Assembly (NCBI RefSeq): GCF_016808095.1
Contig: NC_068976.1
Location: 11,193,001 to 11,257,000 of the forward strand
Length of the DNA stretch: 64,000 nt
DNA from: Vigna angularis
Lineage: Eukaryota; Streptophyta; Magnoliopsida; Fabales; Fabaceae
Direction: 5' to 3'
The notes under the pieces: model-generated
Database searches by the model: none
Seen by the model: the letters and a program-made list of their open reading frames with translations, nothing else
What the model was told of the DNA's origin: nothing
Translations under genes and position numbers: made by a program
Shown here: positions 14,626 to 26,416 of the stretch, in pieces
How positions within the stretch are numbered: the stretch's first letter is position 1
How the letters are laid out: each line of letters opens with the position of its first letter

Positions 14626-16095
14626 CTTTTTAACATGTGTGTTGACCTCCTAAGTCTTATCTTGAACCAAGGTTCAAGTGGTAGCACGACCAATTATCTT
14701 AGATGTGGCTTAGTATTCCAAGTGGCGTGACCACCTTTCTTCCCCTTCTTGTTTGTCCATCTTTTATTCCATTTACCTCTACTTCTTTTGTCCATTTTAC
14801 GCTTTCACAATTTATGATGTCTTTGCTATCTTGTGTTCTTTGTTTTGTTATCTTGAACCTATCATCTCTTCTTTCTTTTAAGTCTCTTAAGGTAAACATT
14901 CACATCTAGATAACTTAATTATCTTAATATCTAGTGGGAATCTTCATTAGACTTTCTAAATCAAACATCAACACAAACACCTTGCATTTACTAAAATTGT
15001 AAGATGAACACTTATCATCTTCCTAGCAAGCATATGGAATAGACATCTCCCTCTCATACTCTCTTAAGATATTACAATACATTTGGAGAGAAATCCTAAG
15101 AAAAGAACTAAAGAAGAAGCTACGTAATAACAATGTAACACTATGTTTGTATAGAAAAAAAAATTGTGGCTTTATCTCCATCCTTAAAGTTTCAACAATA
15201 AAGGTTTTCATGCAAAGTTTTGTTATGGCTAAAGTTTCTTGCTCTAATGATCTACCCTTGAGGTTTTCTTCCTAGGAGGGTTTCCGGCTATATTCTTTTT
15301 CAATGAAGCTCCTACTCTATAAATCCACTTTTTGAGGTTTCCTTCATTAGAGGATTTCCTCTTTGTCTTTAAGGCCATGTTTGTTGCTTCAGCTGTGTAT
15401 ACCATTTTGACTTGTTATAAATCTCCTTTTAGTGCTTCAACTTCAATGCTAAAGCTTAGCTGTACAATTCTTGTATTCTTGCAAACATGCTACAATTTCA
15501 TTAGGATTAAGTTAATTTCATACTAAACCAATTCTCCATACAACATTCTATATTTTAAGGCACAAAAAATTGATTTACTCTAAGATAGCTTAGTTTCATG
15601 CAATCTAAGTATCAAAATCATGTATTAAAATAAGTAAATTAAACACTTATCAATCATGTATTGATGGAAAAATTTTTGCTTTTGATAATTCACAAAGTCT
15701 CACTTTCTTCTATTATGGTTGCGATTAATAGATCATGTTTTTTTTTCAGTGTCATTTACTAGAAAGTAATTGATTCTCAAAAGTTAGATGAGTTGGGAAA
15801 TGAAGCAATAACAATCTTGTGTCAGTTGGAAATATATTTTATACTTACATTGTTTTTTTTTTATACATTTGATAATTCATTTGGTGAAAGAGGTATGATT
15901 GTGTGTGTGCTTCATATGACATCAATATAATTTGTTGAGAAGATTTTAAGAGAATATGTTAATTGTATTGTTAAAAACATTGCATAAAAAACTATTCAGT
16001 TTTGTTTGATATACATATCAAAATGTGAAGTAATAGGAATTCATAATATTCAATAAGATGAAAGTTGCAAAAAAAGAAAACATACTTAAAATATA
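14626..16095. other. intergenic DNA, no gene recognised
   Basis: Small frames at 14703-14909 and 15332-15526 have no family motif and no splice context. They are probably chance frames in TC-rich sequence. Confidence 0.45.
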
Positions 16096-16791
16096 GGTTA
16101 AAATACTAATTTAGTCCCTATTGTCATTTGGTTTTGTCAATTTTGTCCTAATATTTTTTTTTTCAATAATATCTTAATTTTTGTCAATTTTATTTAATTT
16201 AGTCTCTTTTACTAATGTCGTTTGAATAATTAATAAATAGTGAACATTGTATGTCATGTGCTAATTCTAATATTTTCTTTTAACCCATGGTGTTAGTTCT
16301 CACTTCTAAAATTTGTATTCTGATTTTAAACCAACTCTAACCCCAAATTAGAAATATTTAATAAAAGTATGAATTTAAATTAAAATATCAGTATAACATT
16401 TATATAAAAATTAGATTTGGTTTCAATTTGAAAATGGAAAAAATTACTTCATTTTCTAAAAAAAGTATTATTGAATTAATCAAGAATATATAAACACCAA
16501 ATTAAATATAAGACATTAATACATAACACTGTTACTACCATGTAGCACCATATTGTGTTGATAGGTGAATATATTTTTTAAATTAAAAAAAAAATAATAA
16601 TTAAAAAATTTTAAAAATCACAAATTGACACCTGACCTATATTGTTTATTATCCATTAATTATTTAAATGATATTAACATAAAATTAAATTAAATATAAC
16701 ATTGATGAAAGTTAGAACTTATTGGAAAAAAAAATATTAAGACTAAATTGATAAAATTGAACAAAATAAAAATTAAATTAGTATTTTAACC
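16096..16791. mobile_element. Mutator-like inverted-repeat element, non-autonomous
   Basis: The ends are inverted repeats. The left reads GGTTAAAATACTAATTTAGT and the complement of the right reads GGTTAAAATACTAATTTAAT. Diverged similarity extends about 150 bp inward. The flanking 9-mers TAAAATATA and TTATATATA match at 7 of 9 positions, as expected for a decayed Mutator-type duplication in AT-rich DNA. There is no transposase. Confidence 0.6.
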
Positions 16792-18880
16792 TTATATATA
16801 TATTCTTATTTTTTATATTATTTTTATTATTATTTTTCCTATAATAACTTATTACTTATTGAAATTTTATTATTTTTTAATATTAACTTTTTTGGGAAAC
16901 ATATATACATGATGAATAAGATTGATTAACTCTGTTAGCCTAATAAGACTTATTGACTTTCATAGATGTTATGAAACATGTTTCATAAACATAACTTTTA
17001 AGCCAGACTTTTAAATCGATTAGGCTAAGAAGTAAAGAGGGACCTATAATAAATAAATAGGTCAGACTCGTGTAGTAAAAACTATAAAATAAACCAATTT
17101 AAATTCATCAAAACCTAACTTAACCAATCCTGTTTTCACTTAACAATTTAGTAAAGTTTGAATGAGGAGAATGGGGCATGTCATTACCACCATCATTCAT
17201 TCTTTCTTTATTTTCTTACTCATTACGTGCAACATAGCATATGTAGTGTTGCATAAAAGCAAATTCATTCTACTTCTTATTTGCTTACTCTATAAACTAG
17301 ACTGCTATTTTTTCAAACTTTTACCTTATATCTCATACTAGCTGTTGAATTTTCATGCATGCTCCTCAAAACTAATAATAACTTTGCTTCCACAAGTTAC
17401 AAGGAATTTTATAAAAGAAAAATAAAACAAGTAAAATGATTTTTTTTTTCATAAGATAAAATTACTTTATAAAAATTTATTAATTATTATTGTATATGAA
17501 TTAATTTTGACTAAAACATTAATTTGTTTATTTTCCTTTTTCAAAGTACTTAAAAAGTTTGTCCAAACATTTTAGACATCTCAAAAGGTACTATTGAATC
17601 AGTGACCAAGATACAAGCATGATAACCTATAACAGGACAAAAGGACACGCAAACTCAGAAAAAAAAAATCATCATTATAAAACCATGAAAACTATTCGGT
17701 AGGCTTAATTATTGCAATCTATAGATATATGTAAAAAAATTGTTTTTAAATTAATATATTTAAATTAAATACAATTTTAATATAAGTTATTAAAATTTAC
17801 TTTCTATAAATTATAAGATAGTATGGTATGTTTTTTCATTTTATATACATTCTGTGCCGTACGTCCTTATTTTATACGGCAGAAAATATGAAATAACTAT
17901 ATTTTTCTTAACCACCAACAACATTAATGTTTATCTTTATTTTCAAAAGAAAAAAATGTAAAAATAATATATTTGATAATAAAATTGTGTCTGAGATTAG
18001 CTACTCTTAAGACCTATGCCTAGAGCGGGGTGTTGTTCCTTACACACCACCTCTTATTCCCTCACCTTCTCATTACTGTTTTGTCTTTCAGTAAAATTTT
18101 ATTTTTAGGATTAATATTTTTGAACTTTTATCCACTCTCAGCCTATTTCATGACATATACCTTACATGCAGTGGCAAAAACACAATATCTTCTTTCTCTT
18201 TAACGTTGAACTTTGGTGAAAGGAATTGATCAAATGCAAGAAGTCGGTCTTGATGGTGTGGTGGTGTTCGAAGGTTGCAGTAGTGCTTCGTCCAGGTGCG
18301 TAATCAAATAAACCCTAAAATAAAGATTTAACTTTAAACGGATGTCATCCTTTAGCGGATGTTAACATTTGTTTAAGGTGAAATTGATGTCGACATCCAT
18401 TGAAGGCCAAACGAATATCCCACATCCGTTTTGGCCTTCCCGACTTTGAGAGACAACCAAGCACAACAACATCACATGATAAACAGATATACAGATTTAA
18501 ACTAACTTGGGATGAAGATGAAAAACTAGATCCACCGCTAGATCTACGCTCATCCTCTACTCTTCTCCACACCAGGAATCAACACCAACAATGGAAGGAA
18601 GCAAAGGAAAGGGAAGTGGGGGAAGAGAAGGTTGAAAGAAAAAGAAAGAGAAGGAAGAAGAAAACCTTGAACGGAGACGGGAAGAGAAGAAGAGTGAAAG
18701 ATGTGGTGTGGTGGTGGGGTGCAGCTATCGCAGGAGTGAAAGTGAGAGGTAAATTAGGCTTTTGAAATATGTTAACAAATCCCAAAAGGTAAAAAGTAAA
18801 AAAGTTAAAACAGAAAGGTAGTTTTGGAAATAAAATAAATTGGGGAGGTGGAGGGAGTAAGAGGTGGTGGTGGAGGGAGC
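16792..18880. other. intergenic DNA, no gene recognised
   Basis: Open frames at 18345-18923 on both strands come from a purine/pyrimidine-skewed stretch (GAAGAGAAGG-type sequence). Their products are low complexity (KRKRRKKK and its reverse). I see no domain or splice structure. The rest is AT-rich. Confidence 0.45.
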
Positions 18881-18881
18881 A

Positions 18882-19569
18882 ACACCCAAAATGGATAACC
18901 CGGCTCAATCTGGCTCGGTTCACCTTGGGTTGGTCACTTAATGAGTCAACCCAACTCGGTTCACTTGTTAGCGAGCTTAAAAAATTTGAACCTGGCCCAA
19001 CCCACCACGGGTTGGTGGGTTAAACGGGTTGACTCCTGACTCATTTAGTTATAAGTTTTTCTTAAAATAAAAAAAAATTACAATTTTTTAATTAAAATTT
19101 AAATAAATTTCACACTAAAATGATTTTAAACACTCCAAAGACAATTCAAAATAGTATTATACAATCCAAGCGTAATCTAAAAACATGTACAAAAGGCGAA
19201 CAAATAAGTTTTTAATATTGATAATTTTTGTATCACTTGTCCATCTATAATATTAGAGTCTTGAATAGATAAATCTATAATATTTTTTTCTCTTAAAACA
19301 TTGTCTTCTTTATCACCATCTACAATATAATAAAAAATGCTAACTAATAATATTGAAACACAAAATAATAAATAATTTAATTAAATTAAGTTGGTTGGTG
19401 AGCTAACCCGGCTCACCACGGGTTCAACTCGGGTAAGTCGAGTTCTAAGTGAGTTAGGTTAAAAACTAATCCACAAAAAAAATTACATTTTTTTCAAATC
19501 AAACTCAGTTCAAATCCGTAATAAGCCAAGTTAACTCACAGGTTACAACCCATCTTGATAGCAATTGTA
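18882..19569. mobile_element. diverged hAT-like element, second copy
   Basis: The left end (CACCCAAAATGGATAACCCGG) and right end (GGTTACAACCCATCTTGATAGC) are decayed forms of the termini at 2101-2653. The subterminal words AACCCACCACGGGTTGG and GCTCACCACGGGTTCAA are shared. The TIRs are too decayed to fix the exact edges or a duplication. Confidence 0.6.
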
Positions 19570-20489
19570 CCACTGCTTAGAAACAAGTTTTTGATATAAG
19601 TTTTAGTTGCACACGTTTTTAGCTTGTAGATTTTACAACGAGTGTGTATTATTAATATTATTTTCTAATTTACATATAAATATAATAATTATTTATATGC
19701 AACTTTCATGTTACGTCAACGAGCTCTAAGAATAGAATTACTTTGCACTTCTTAAATTTCGGTGACTCCCATTAAAGATGTACAACGAAGTATTGGTTTA
19801 TAAAATCTCTCAAATAGTCATCTAAATTATTATTTTTATATAATAATTTGATATAATATAAATAATTTTGTATATTAATATTCAATTAAAATACACATAA
19901 TTTTATAAAAATTTTAAAATTAAAAAACTAAATTTATAATAATTTAGTTCAAAATAATGAATAGTAAATATGATTAAATTGGATTATTAATTAAATTAAT
20001 ATATTTTTTAATATATTATTAATTAAATTGGATTATTAATTAAATTAATATATTATTTTAATATAAAAAATTGAAGAAAAAATATGGTGATGTGACTCTA
20101 AGGATATTCACTTTAAAGATTTCAACACATTCTCTCTGCACCACGTAAATGAGGAACATACATCAACACATTCTCTCCTCACCACGTGGTCTTAATTTAA
20201 TGCCATTTGAGACCAGTTAATGGTCAGGGTAAAATGGGTTCAATTTTACAAAAAATATGATCTAATTGAGAAATATGAAAAAATGATGACCGAACTGAGA
20301 TTTTCATACAAAAATGAGGATCAAGGGAGGGTTTAAACCTTTTTTTTTAAATGTTGAATGATAAATATTAACCAAACCCATTTATAATTGATCTATTGTA
20401 TAAAATGTTTACGTGAATGCGTAATGTTGTTATTATAGGTTGTTTCATATGTTAACAAGTGTCACATGAAAAAAAAATATTTGTGATTG
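19570..20489. other. AT-rich intergenic DNA with a possible Mutator-like arm
   Basis: From about 20095 to 20345 the sequence resembles one arm of a long-TIR element. It has the phrases CACGTGG, 'GTTCAATTTTAC', 'TGATCTAATTGAG' and a GGGTTTAAACC end. No partner arm was found. Confidence 0.3.
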
Positions 20490-20831
20490 AGTCACTAGTA
20501 AAAAAAGTGGAATCTAACACGCCATATACGCTTCGGTTATGCAAAACCTGAAACGTAAAAGACTATATACCTCAGTTACATCTTAACCCGAGACAGAATA
20601 ATGATATTGTCTCGGTTAGAAGAACACCCGAGACCTATACTCTGCTTTTTTGTCTGACAACTTTATGAAAAGGTTCTATGGTCTCCGGTTGCCAAACAAC
20701 CGATGCCTATACACATGTGCGAAATGTTCTATGGTCTCGGGTTGCCAAACAACCAATGTCTATACACCCTTTCATTTCTCTGATCTTCTTCCTTTCCACG
20801 GCCCAACATCTTCTTCTTCCCTCGTGCTCTC

Positions 20832-23800
20832 TGGTACGCGGGTCGCACCGCATACAAATTTGATACAACAAAATAATGCAGTATAGATACTAGGAAGTGA
20901 CTCCTAGGTCGTCTCTCAAGGACCAATATTGTGTGGTTCAGTTTTAAGTCAATTACGAATTGGGGGGAGTTTTGAAAGTTTGTTTTTGGTTGCGGATGAA
21001 AATTAAATGCGACTGAATTTTAAAAACGTTGAAATAAATACGATGAAGTAAAACGCAGTACAGTAAAACAAAATTAAAACGGTAAAAAACGAAATTACTA
21101 CAGTAAAAACGAAATTGCAATGAACAATGAATCATTAAAAACAGTTCTGAAACAGAAAACTAAAATACAAAAAAATAAAAATACAAAAAACGAAAATACA
21201 ATAAATAATAAATACAGAAAACAGTAAAAACAGTAAAACAGTAAATTTTAGAAAACAGTAAAAAAAATGAAAATACAGTAACATAAAACAGTAAAAAATA
21301 AATCTGGGACAGTAAAAACAAGAATACAGAAAAATAGAAAATACAGAAAACGTAAATACAGAAAACAGTAAAAACAAAAAACAGTAAAAACAGAAAAAGA
21401 AATTACAGCAGTAAATAATAACAGTAAAAATAATAAATACAGAAATTCAAAATCAGTAAAACAGTAAAAACAAAATACAGAAAACATAAAATATAGAAAA
21501 TAGTAAAAACAGAAAATAGTAAAAATGAAAATACAGTAAAAAGTAAAAACATAAAACAGTAAAATTCAAATCTGAAAACAACATCAACATTACGGCGGCA
21601 AAACATTTAGATCAAAACTACAACTAATAATTTAACGTGCAATAATCAACAACGCAGTGTAAACAACAGTAAAAATTAAACGATAGGCACACAACGATAA
21701 ATATTAAATTGCTACTGAATTTGAATTACAACAACAAAATAAAAGCAGCAAACAATTCTGGAATTTAACAACATGAAATTGCATTGAATTTAAATTGTGC
21801 ATGAAATTATTACAACAACCAACACAGTTAAATTAGAACTTGCACACCGTTTTGGCCTCCAATTTCTACTGTGCTATTTTCCACTACAGCCACTGCATGC
21901 CGTGAAATCTTCAGCCTTTGTTCCAGTCGTCCAATGCCCAACCCGCTACTGAGCTTCCTCCTCCACGGGACCCTCTCCTTCACTAAAACGTTACTCTCTT
22001 ACAATGCACTTCCTACACTACAAATTTTCAGAATTCTACACTACGGGAATGAGAGCTACTGGAAATGGAAATTTAGTGCCACTGGAAGAGAGGACCTCTC
22101 CCAGACCGTGAACTCCCAAGCGTCACCCCAGACCGTGAACCCGCACTCTCGAACTCTCTGCCCTCTTTTATTCTCGGAGGTAAGTGCTACTCTTCGCTGG
22201 AAATGAAGATGTAGTGGTGCGTGTGGTGCATGCTGCTCATGCCTTCCATTCTGGTATACCATTACCATGCTTTTAAAATTAATTTCTTCCATTACTTTGT
22301 GCCAGAAATAAATAAGGTGGGGCCCTCAGTACACTTCCGCATGCTGCCTCATGCTTGCTTCTTTCCAACCTGTTGTAGCTGCTTCAACTCTTGCTTATTG
22401 GACCGTGAAGTTTGGACGAGCTACTTCACTTCCAGCTCAACACTGTGCTCAGCTACAAGCTTCTTCCATGGCTGTACATTTGGCTGCCTGCTTTAACGTT
22501 TGATGCTTCTCTTTTCAACGTGTGGCAGCTACTGGATTGTGGAAACAATGCTTTCTGGACTTGCTGGTCCTGCTTCGGTGGTGGTTGTTGGGCGTGTGCC
22601 TCTCTTCTTGCATGGCAAACACTCACTTACTTCAACAAAGGTGGCAGCTGCACTTATCCATTCTTGCTGGATGCTGCTATCTCGGCATCTCCCTCTTCTT
22701 TCTTTCATGCTTCTTTCTTCAATTCCAGCAACAACCGTGAACCGTGAACTCTTCTCTTCCTCCATTCCAATGTTTCACACTTCCATCATTCTCCATAACT
22801 GCTGGACGCATTCTTCCTTGGTGGCTACTGCTCCTCCCTTCTCCGTGCACGCACACACTGCTCCAAGCTTGCTGGATGTTGGACGTTGAAGGGCTTGAAC
22901 GTTGGATGCTTCGAGGCTTCTCTGCTGGTTGCGTGAACTCTGGACTGCCATGCTGCTGTCCGTGCACACCACTTCTGCTATTCCAAGCTACTGCTGTGGG
23001 CGTGAGGTTTCTTCGTGCGGGCTGCTGGATTGATATAGATAGTGGCTGCTACACCACCGTGAAGTACTGGACCTGTTCTCCCTCTGAAATGACCGCTTCA
23101 GCTTGTGCATACCACTGCTCCTTGCGGCTTCATTCTCTGTTGCTTCTTTTCCAGCAATCCGTGCAACATTTGCTCCATCAATTCTTCATGCATCAACTAA
23201 GGTGGCGGGTGAAGCTTGAAGCTTTGCTGGACGTGGCTGCACCGAGAGGAAGCCCTTGGACATGCTTGCTCTGCGTGGTGATGCGGTGGTGGTGAATGGT
23301 CCGTGAGGCAGCTGCTATCTTCAAGTTTGCTGGGTGCTTCTGGAATCAACACATCGTGCAGCTGGAATTAACTCTTGCTTTTGAAACTCTCCATTCCAGC
23401 ACGTCACCAAGTGCCCTCTGTAACGAACGTGTGTAGCTGGCTTTCTTTTTCTCATTACAACACACTTTTCTTATTCTCCTGTGCGCCTCTTCTCCAAGAA
23501 GAATATCACACTTTTATTTCTTTTGTACTGGACACGGGACGTGATGTTTCAAAGCCCATGCTACTCTTGCACTCTTTGTCTCCTAAGAAAACAAAAGTGA
23601 ATATAATATAGATGTGGCAGCAAGTAACGTGCATGGGTGCACTTTATTTTTCAGCTTATTAAACTTTTGAGCTAAAACTTCCACCAACGTAAACATCACT
23701 CTCCAAGTGAATCCACTTCATTTTGAATTTTCTTCCAACTAAACCGTGAATGGCCGTGAGATGCTCTGAGTTTAATTTCCATTTTTCATTAAACCTTCAA

Positions 23801-24004
23801 ATGTCACAAATTGTAATTCCACAATTTTCCTGCAATTACTAATGCAAATAATTCTCTCAAATAATTCAAATTAATTAAAATTAGAATTAATGATCAAATT
23901 AAACACAATTAGTAAAAACAGGAAAATACCGGACATTTAAGCACAATTTCCTGATTAATTCTAGCACAATAAACAAAGTGAAGTGAGAAAATATTGATTC
24001 ATCA
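20832..24004 (-). repeat. LTR A (outer 3' LTR)
   Basis: 3173 bp, the last LTR in element orientation. Its plus-strand left edge TGGTACGCGGG directly follows the CTCTC target duplication, with no primer site, as expected for a terminal 3' LTR. The sub-region 21050-21580 is a degenerate array of CAGTAAAA-like words. 21860-23580 is richer in GC, and its many open frames (such as 22744-23295) have low-complexity products and no family match. Confidence 0.93.
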
Positions 24005-25449
24005 AAATAGACCACACTTAGTCTTTTGCACTCCTGGGCAAAATCAAGACGCAAATCAGGAAATAGTTCAAAGGACATTAGGTGTACGACCAAAAACTCA
24101 GCACACAGAAAATAAAAACTCACAAGAAAGAAAGAAAATTTACACTGTTCTCAAGAAATCTGGACAACGAAAAGATGTAGACAATATCTGACACAAAATC
24201 ATAGAAAACAGATACTCGCAGAAATCATCCAAGCAATTCAAAACATGGTAAAACAATTAATCAGTTCAAGAGGTGAATTAAAAGTACCAAAACCTCACAG
24301 ATGCACTATCAGTGTTTCTCTCAAGTGTCTAGGGTAAATAATAATATCAGCTCGATGCACTCAAGAAAGCAAACACAAACAGACTTGGCAAGCCTCTAAA
24401 ATCAACACTCAGAAGTATATGCATGTTTAAATCAAAAGGTCTTTTATGGCTGTAATGGGGCCAAGGACAAGGGAGGATATATATGGATAAGTAGCTACAA
24501 ACCACAAGAAATAGAGGAGCAATGGGGAACAAGTGTAAACACAGTCAAATCACAACCAAACCTCTAATTCAATCCTCTTCTTGACTCCATTATTCACAAA
24601 ATTGTTTTTTTTTTTTTTCATTTTTCAATTTCTTTTTCTTTTTTTTTTCAATTTTTTTTTTCAATTTTTTTTATCACTCAACAAGATCATATTTCCAAAA
24701 ATAAAACAAGATGAGGAACCAACTAGCCAATATATAAGAATCCCCATAGAGACCACACTTATTCCCAAAACACTTCCAAAGCTCCAAATTTTCCTAAGGT
24801 TAAGGTAATCATGGTTTTTCACTTAGGGCTATTGTATGAGCTTTAAAACAAAGAAATGGATACAGTATAGGCTTAAAGGGGTTATCAAATGATAATAACA
24901 GGGTAGGCTTATTTGGCTAACGAGGCTCAAGAAATGAAATGCCTTTATCATTTCTAAACATGCATATCCATCAAGAATCATCAACAAGAGTCAAGCCAAG
25001 GCACATGTGCAAGCAATCAAGAGACATGTCACACGCAAGAAAGAAATAAAGTGGCTCAAATTCTCACACAGGGTATTTGTCACAATTAAATCAACCTCTT
25101 AAACATCATAATCATTTTCCAAGCAGAGAAAAGCAAAGATTTCATGCCATGAGTATCAATCAAGTGAAATGAAAGACGAGTCTACAACTTAAACAAAGTC
25201 CAGAATTGAAGAGAAAAAATGTAAAATTACACACAAAAACACACTAAAAACAATCTAAAACAGAAAAAAATTTAACACTCAAAAACAAAAAATTTAACAC
25301 ATAAAACAAAGAACAATCAGAATCTCTCCCTATAGACCACACTTAAACTACACATTGTCCTCAATGTGCTCTAAGCATACATCAGCAATCAGGAAACATA
25401 TTATGGACAAGTGCAATAAAAGGTAGGGAAATGGGAAGAAATTTTCAGT
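24005..25449. other. unit 1, 3' non-coding region of the retrotransposon
   Basis: No coding frame was recognised. It holds T-rich tracts at 24604-24672 and three copies of the element-sense word TAAGTGTGGTC (complement at 24010-24020, 24751-24761 and 25335-25345). The first directly abuts the 3' LTR and is the best candidate for the polypurine tract. The equivalent regions of units 2 and 3 start at 33953 and 42583. Confidence 0.55.
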
Positions 25450-25525
25450 AACATCCATCAGTAGATGTTACAAGTGACATTCATCAGCAGATGTCCAAAT
25501 CACCTAGCACCCATCAGTAGATGCT
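25450..25525. repeat. three tandem hairpins upstream of the WOX-like gene, unit 1
   Basis: Three 20-bp inverted repeats lie at 25450-25469 (AACATCCATCAGTAGATGTT), 25476-25495 (GACATTCATCAGCAGATGTC) and 25506-25525 (AGCACCCATCAGTAGATGCT). All share the loop CATCAGYA, while the outer stem pairs change together (AA/TT, GA/TC, AG/CT). The TATA box of the WOX-like gene lies about 115 bp downstream. They could be protein-binding sites or RNA hairpins; the function is unknown. Confidence 0.7.
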
Positions 25526-25637
25526 AATTTTTTTATTTTTTTTTTTATTTTTTTTTTTTGAAAAAGGAGAAGACCGGTATTGTGGCAACAGTTTCAGTGG
25601 CTATGACCGAAACTATTGCTACAGTGAAAACAATTTG

Positions 25638-25830
25638 GCTATAAATGGGCCAACTTCAGCGCCTGAGCGACAATTCTGACTGCCCTGCTCTCTCTACTCC
25701 TCTCTTCTCTCTCTCTCTCTACTCCTCTCTTCTCTCCTCTGAGCATCTGGAGTCTGCGCGGAGCCTCTGCCACCGCGTCTTCTGAAGAGTCTGAGACCGT
25801 CGAGGAGCCTCTGCAAGCCCACTTCTCCAG
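25638..25830 (+). promoter_or_regulatory. promoter and 5' leader exon of the WOX-like gene, unit 1
   Basis: A TATA box (CTATAAATGG, from 25639) is followed by a CT-rich stretch (25688-25740), a common feature of plant core promoters and leaders. The leader runs to CTCCAG at 25830, where a strong donor GTAAGT begins. The matching acceptor is the T-tract followed by AG at 26397-26398, just before the start codon exon. The transcription start is not fixed. Confidence 0.7.
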
Positions 25831-26367
25831 GTAAGTCCTTCTTCACCTGGATCTCCCTTTCTTTCTGCTTGCTTTACATTTTTCTTCTTTCTGCCTTCTC
25901 TTTTCTTCTTCTGTTTTCCTCTGCTTTCCTCTTGCCTACTCTCCCTTTTCCTGCTTTCCCTTGCGCTTTCTTCTCCTTTTCAATTTTTTTTAAAACTAAA
26001 AACACTTAAAACACAACTGTCTTAAAACATAAGGGGTATATCGGCTGGAAACCAGACGTTAATCTCCCTTCGTTTGAAGGTATGGCAGAGACAATCGGGT
26101 AGAACAACGCCACGTACCCCACTAAAAACTAAAAACACAGAAACATAAATTAAAACAAGAACAACACGGACAAGGACAACAGGACAACAGAACGTAGATC
26201 CGTTTAGGACCCTTTTGCAAGGACCGTGAAACAGATCTGAGACCAAACCAAAAACATCAAAGACAGCCAGGACAAAATAAATCCGAAAGTAAACAAGAAA
26301 TAATAAAGAAAACACAGAACTAAATTTTTTTTTTTTTAAATTATGCTTTTTTATGAGTTATGCTTTG

Positions 26368-26401
<34 letters not shown>

Positions 26402-26416
26402 ACAGCGAGAGGAAGA

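Noticed and set aside
18345..18923. 121-aa and 114-aa frames on opposite strands
   Set aside because: Low-complexity Lys/Arg and Phe/Leu products from a purine-skewed stretch. No family motif and no splice structure.
22744..23295. 183-aa open frame repeated in all four LTRs
   Set aside because: The product is compositionally odd (Cys, Leu, Trp and His rich) with no family features. Overlapping frames of similar length occur on both strands. Identity between copies only reflects recent LTR duplication.
26022..26315. 97-aa hydrophobic minus-strand frame in each unit
   Set aside because: It lies inside the leader intron of the WOX-like gene, has a low-complexity FLVxV composition and no start context. 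Probably a chance frame.
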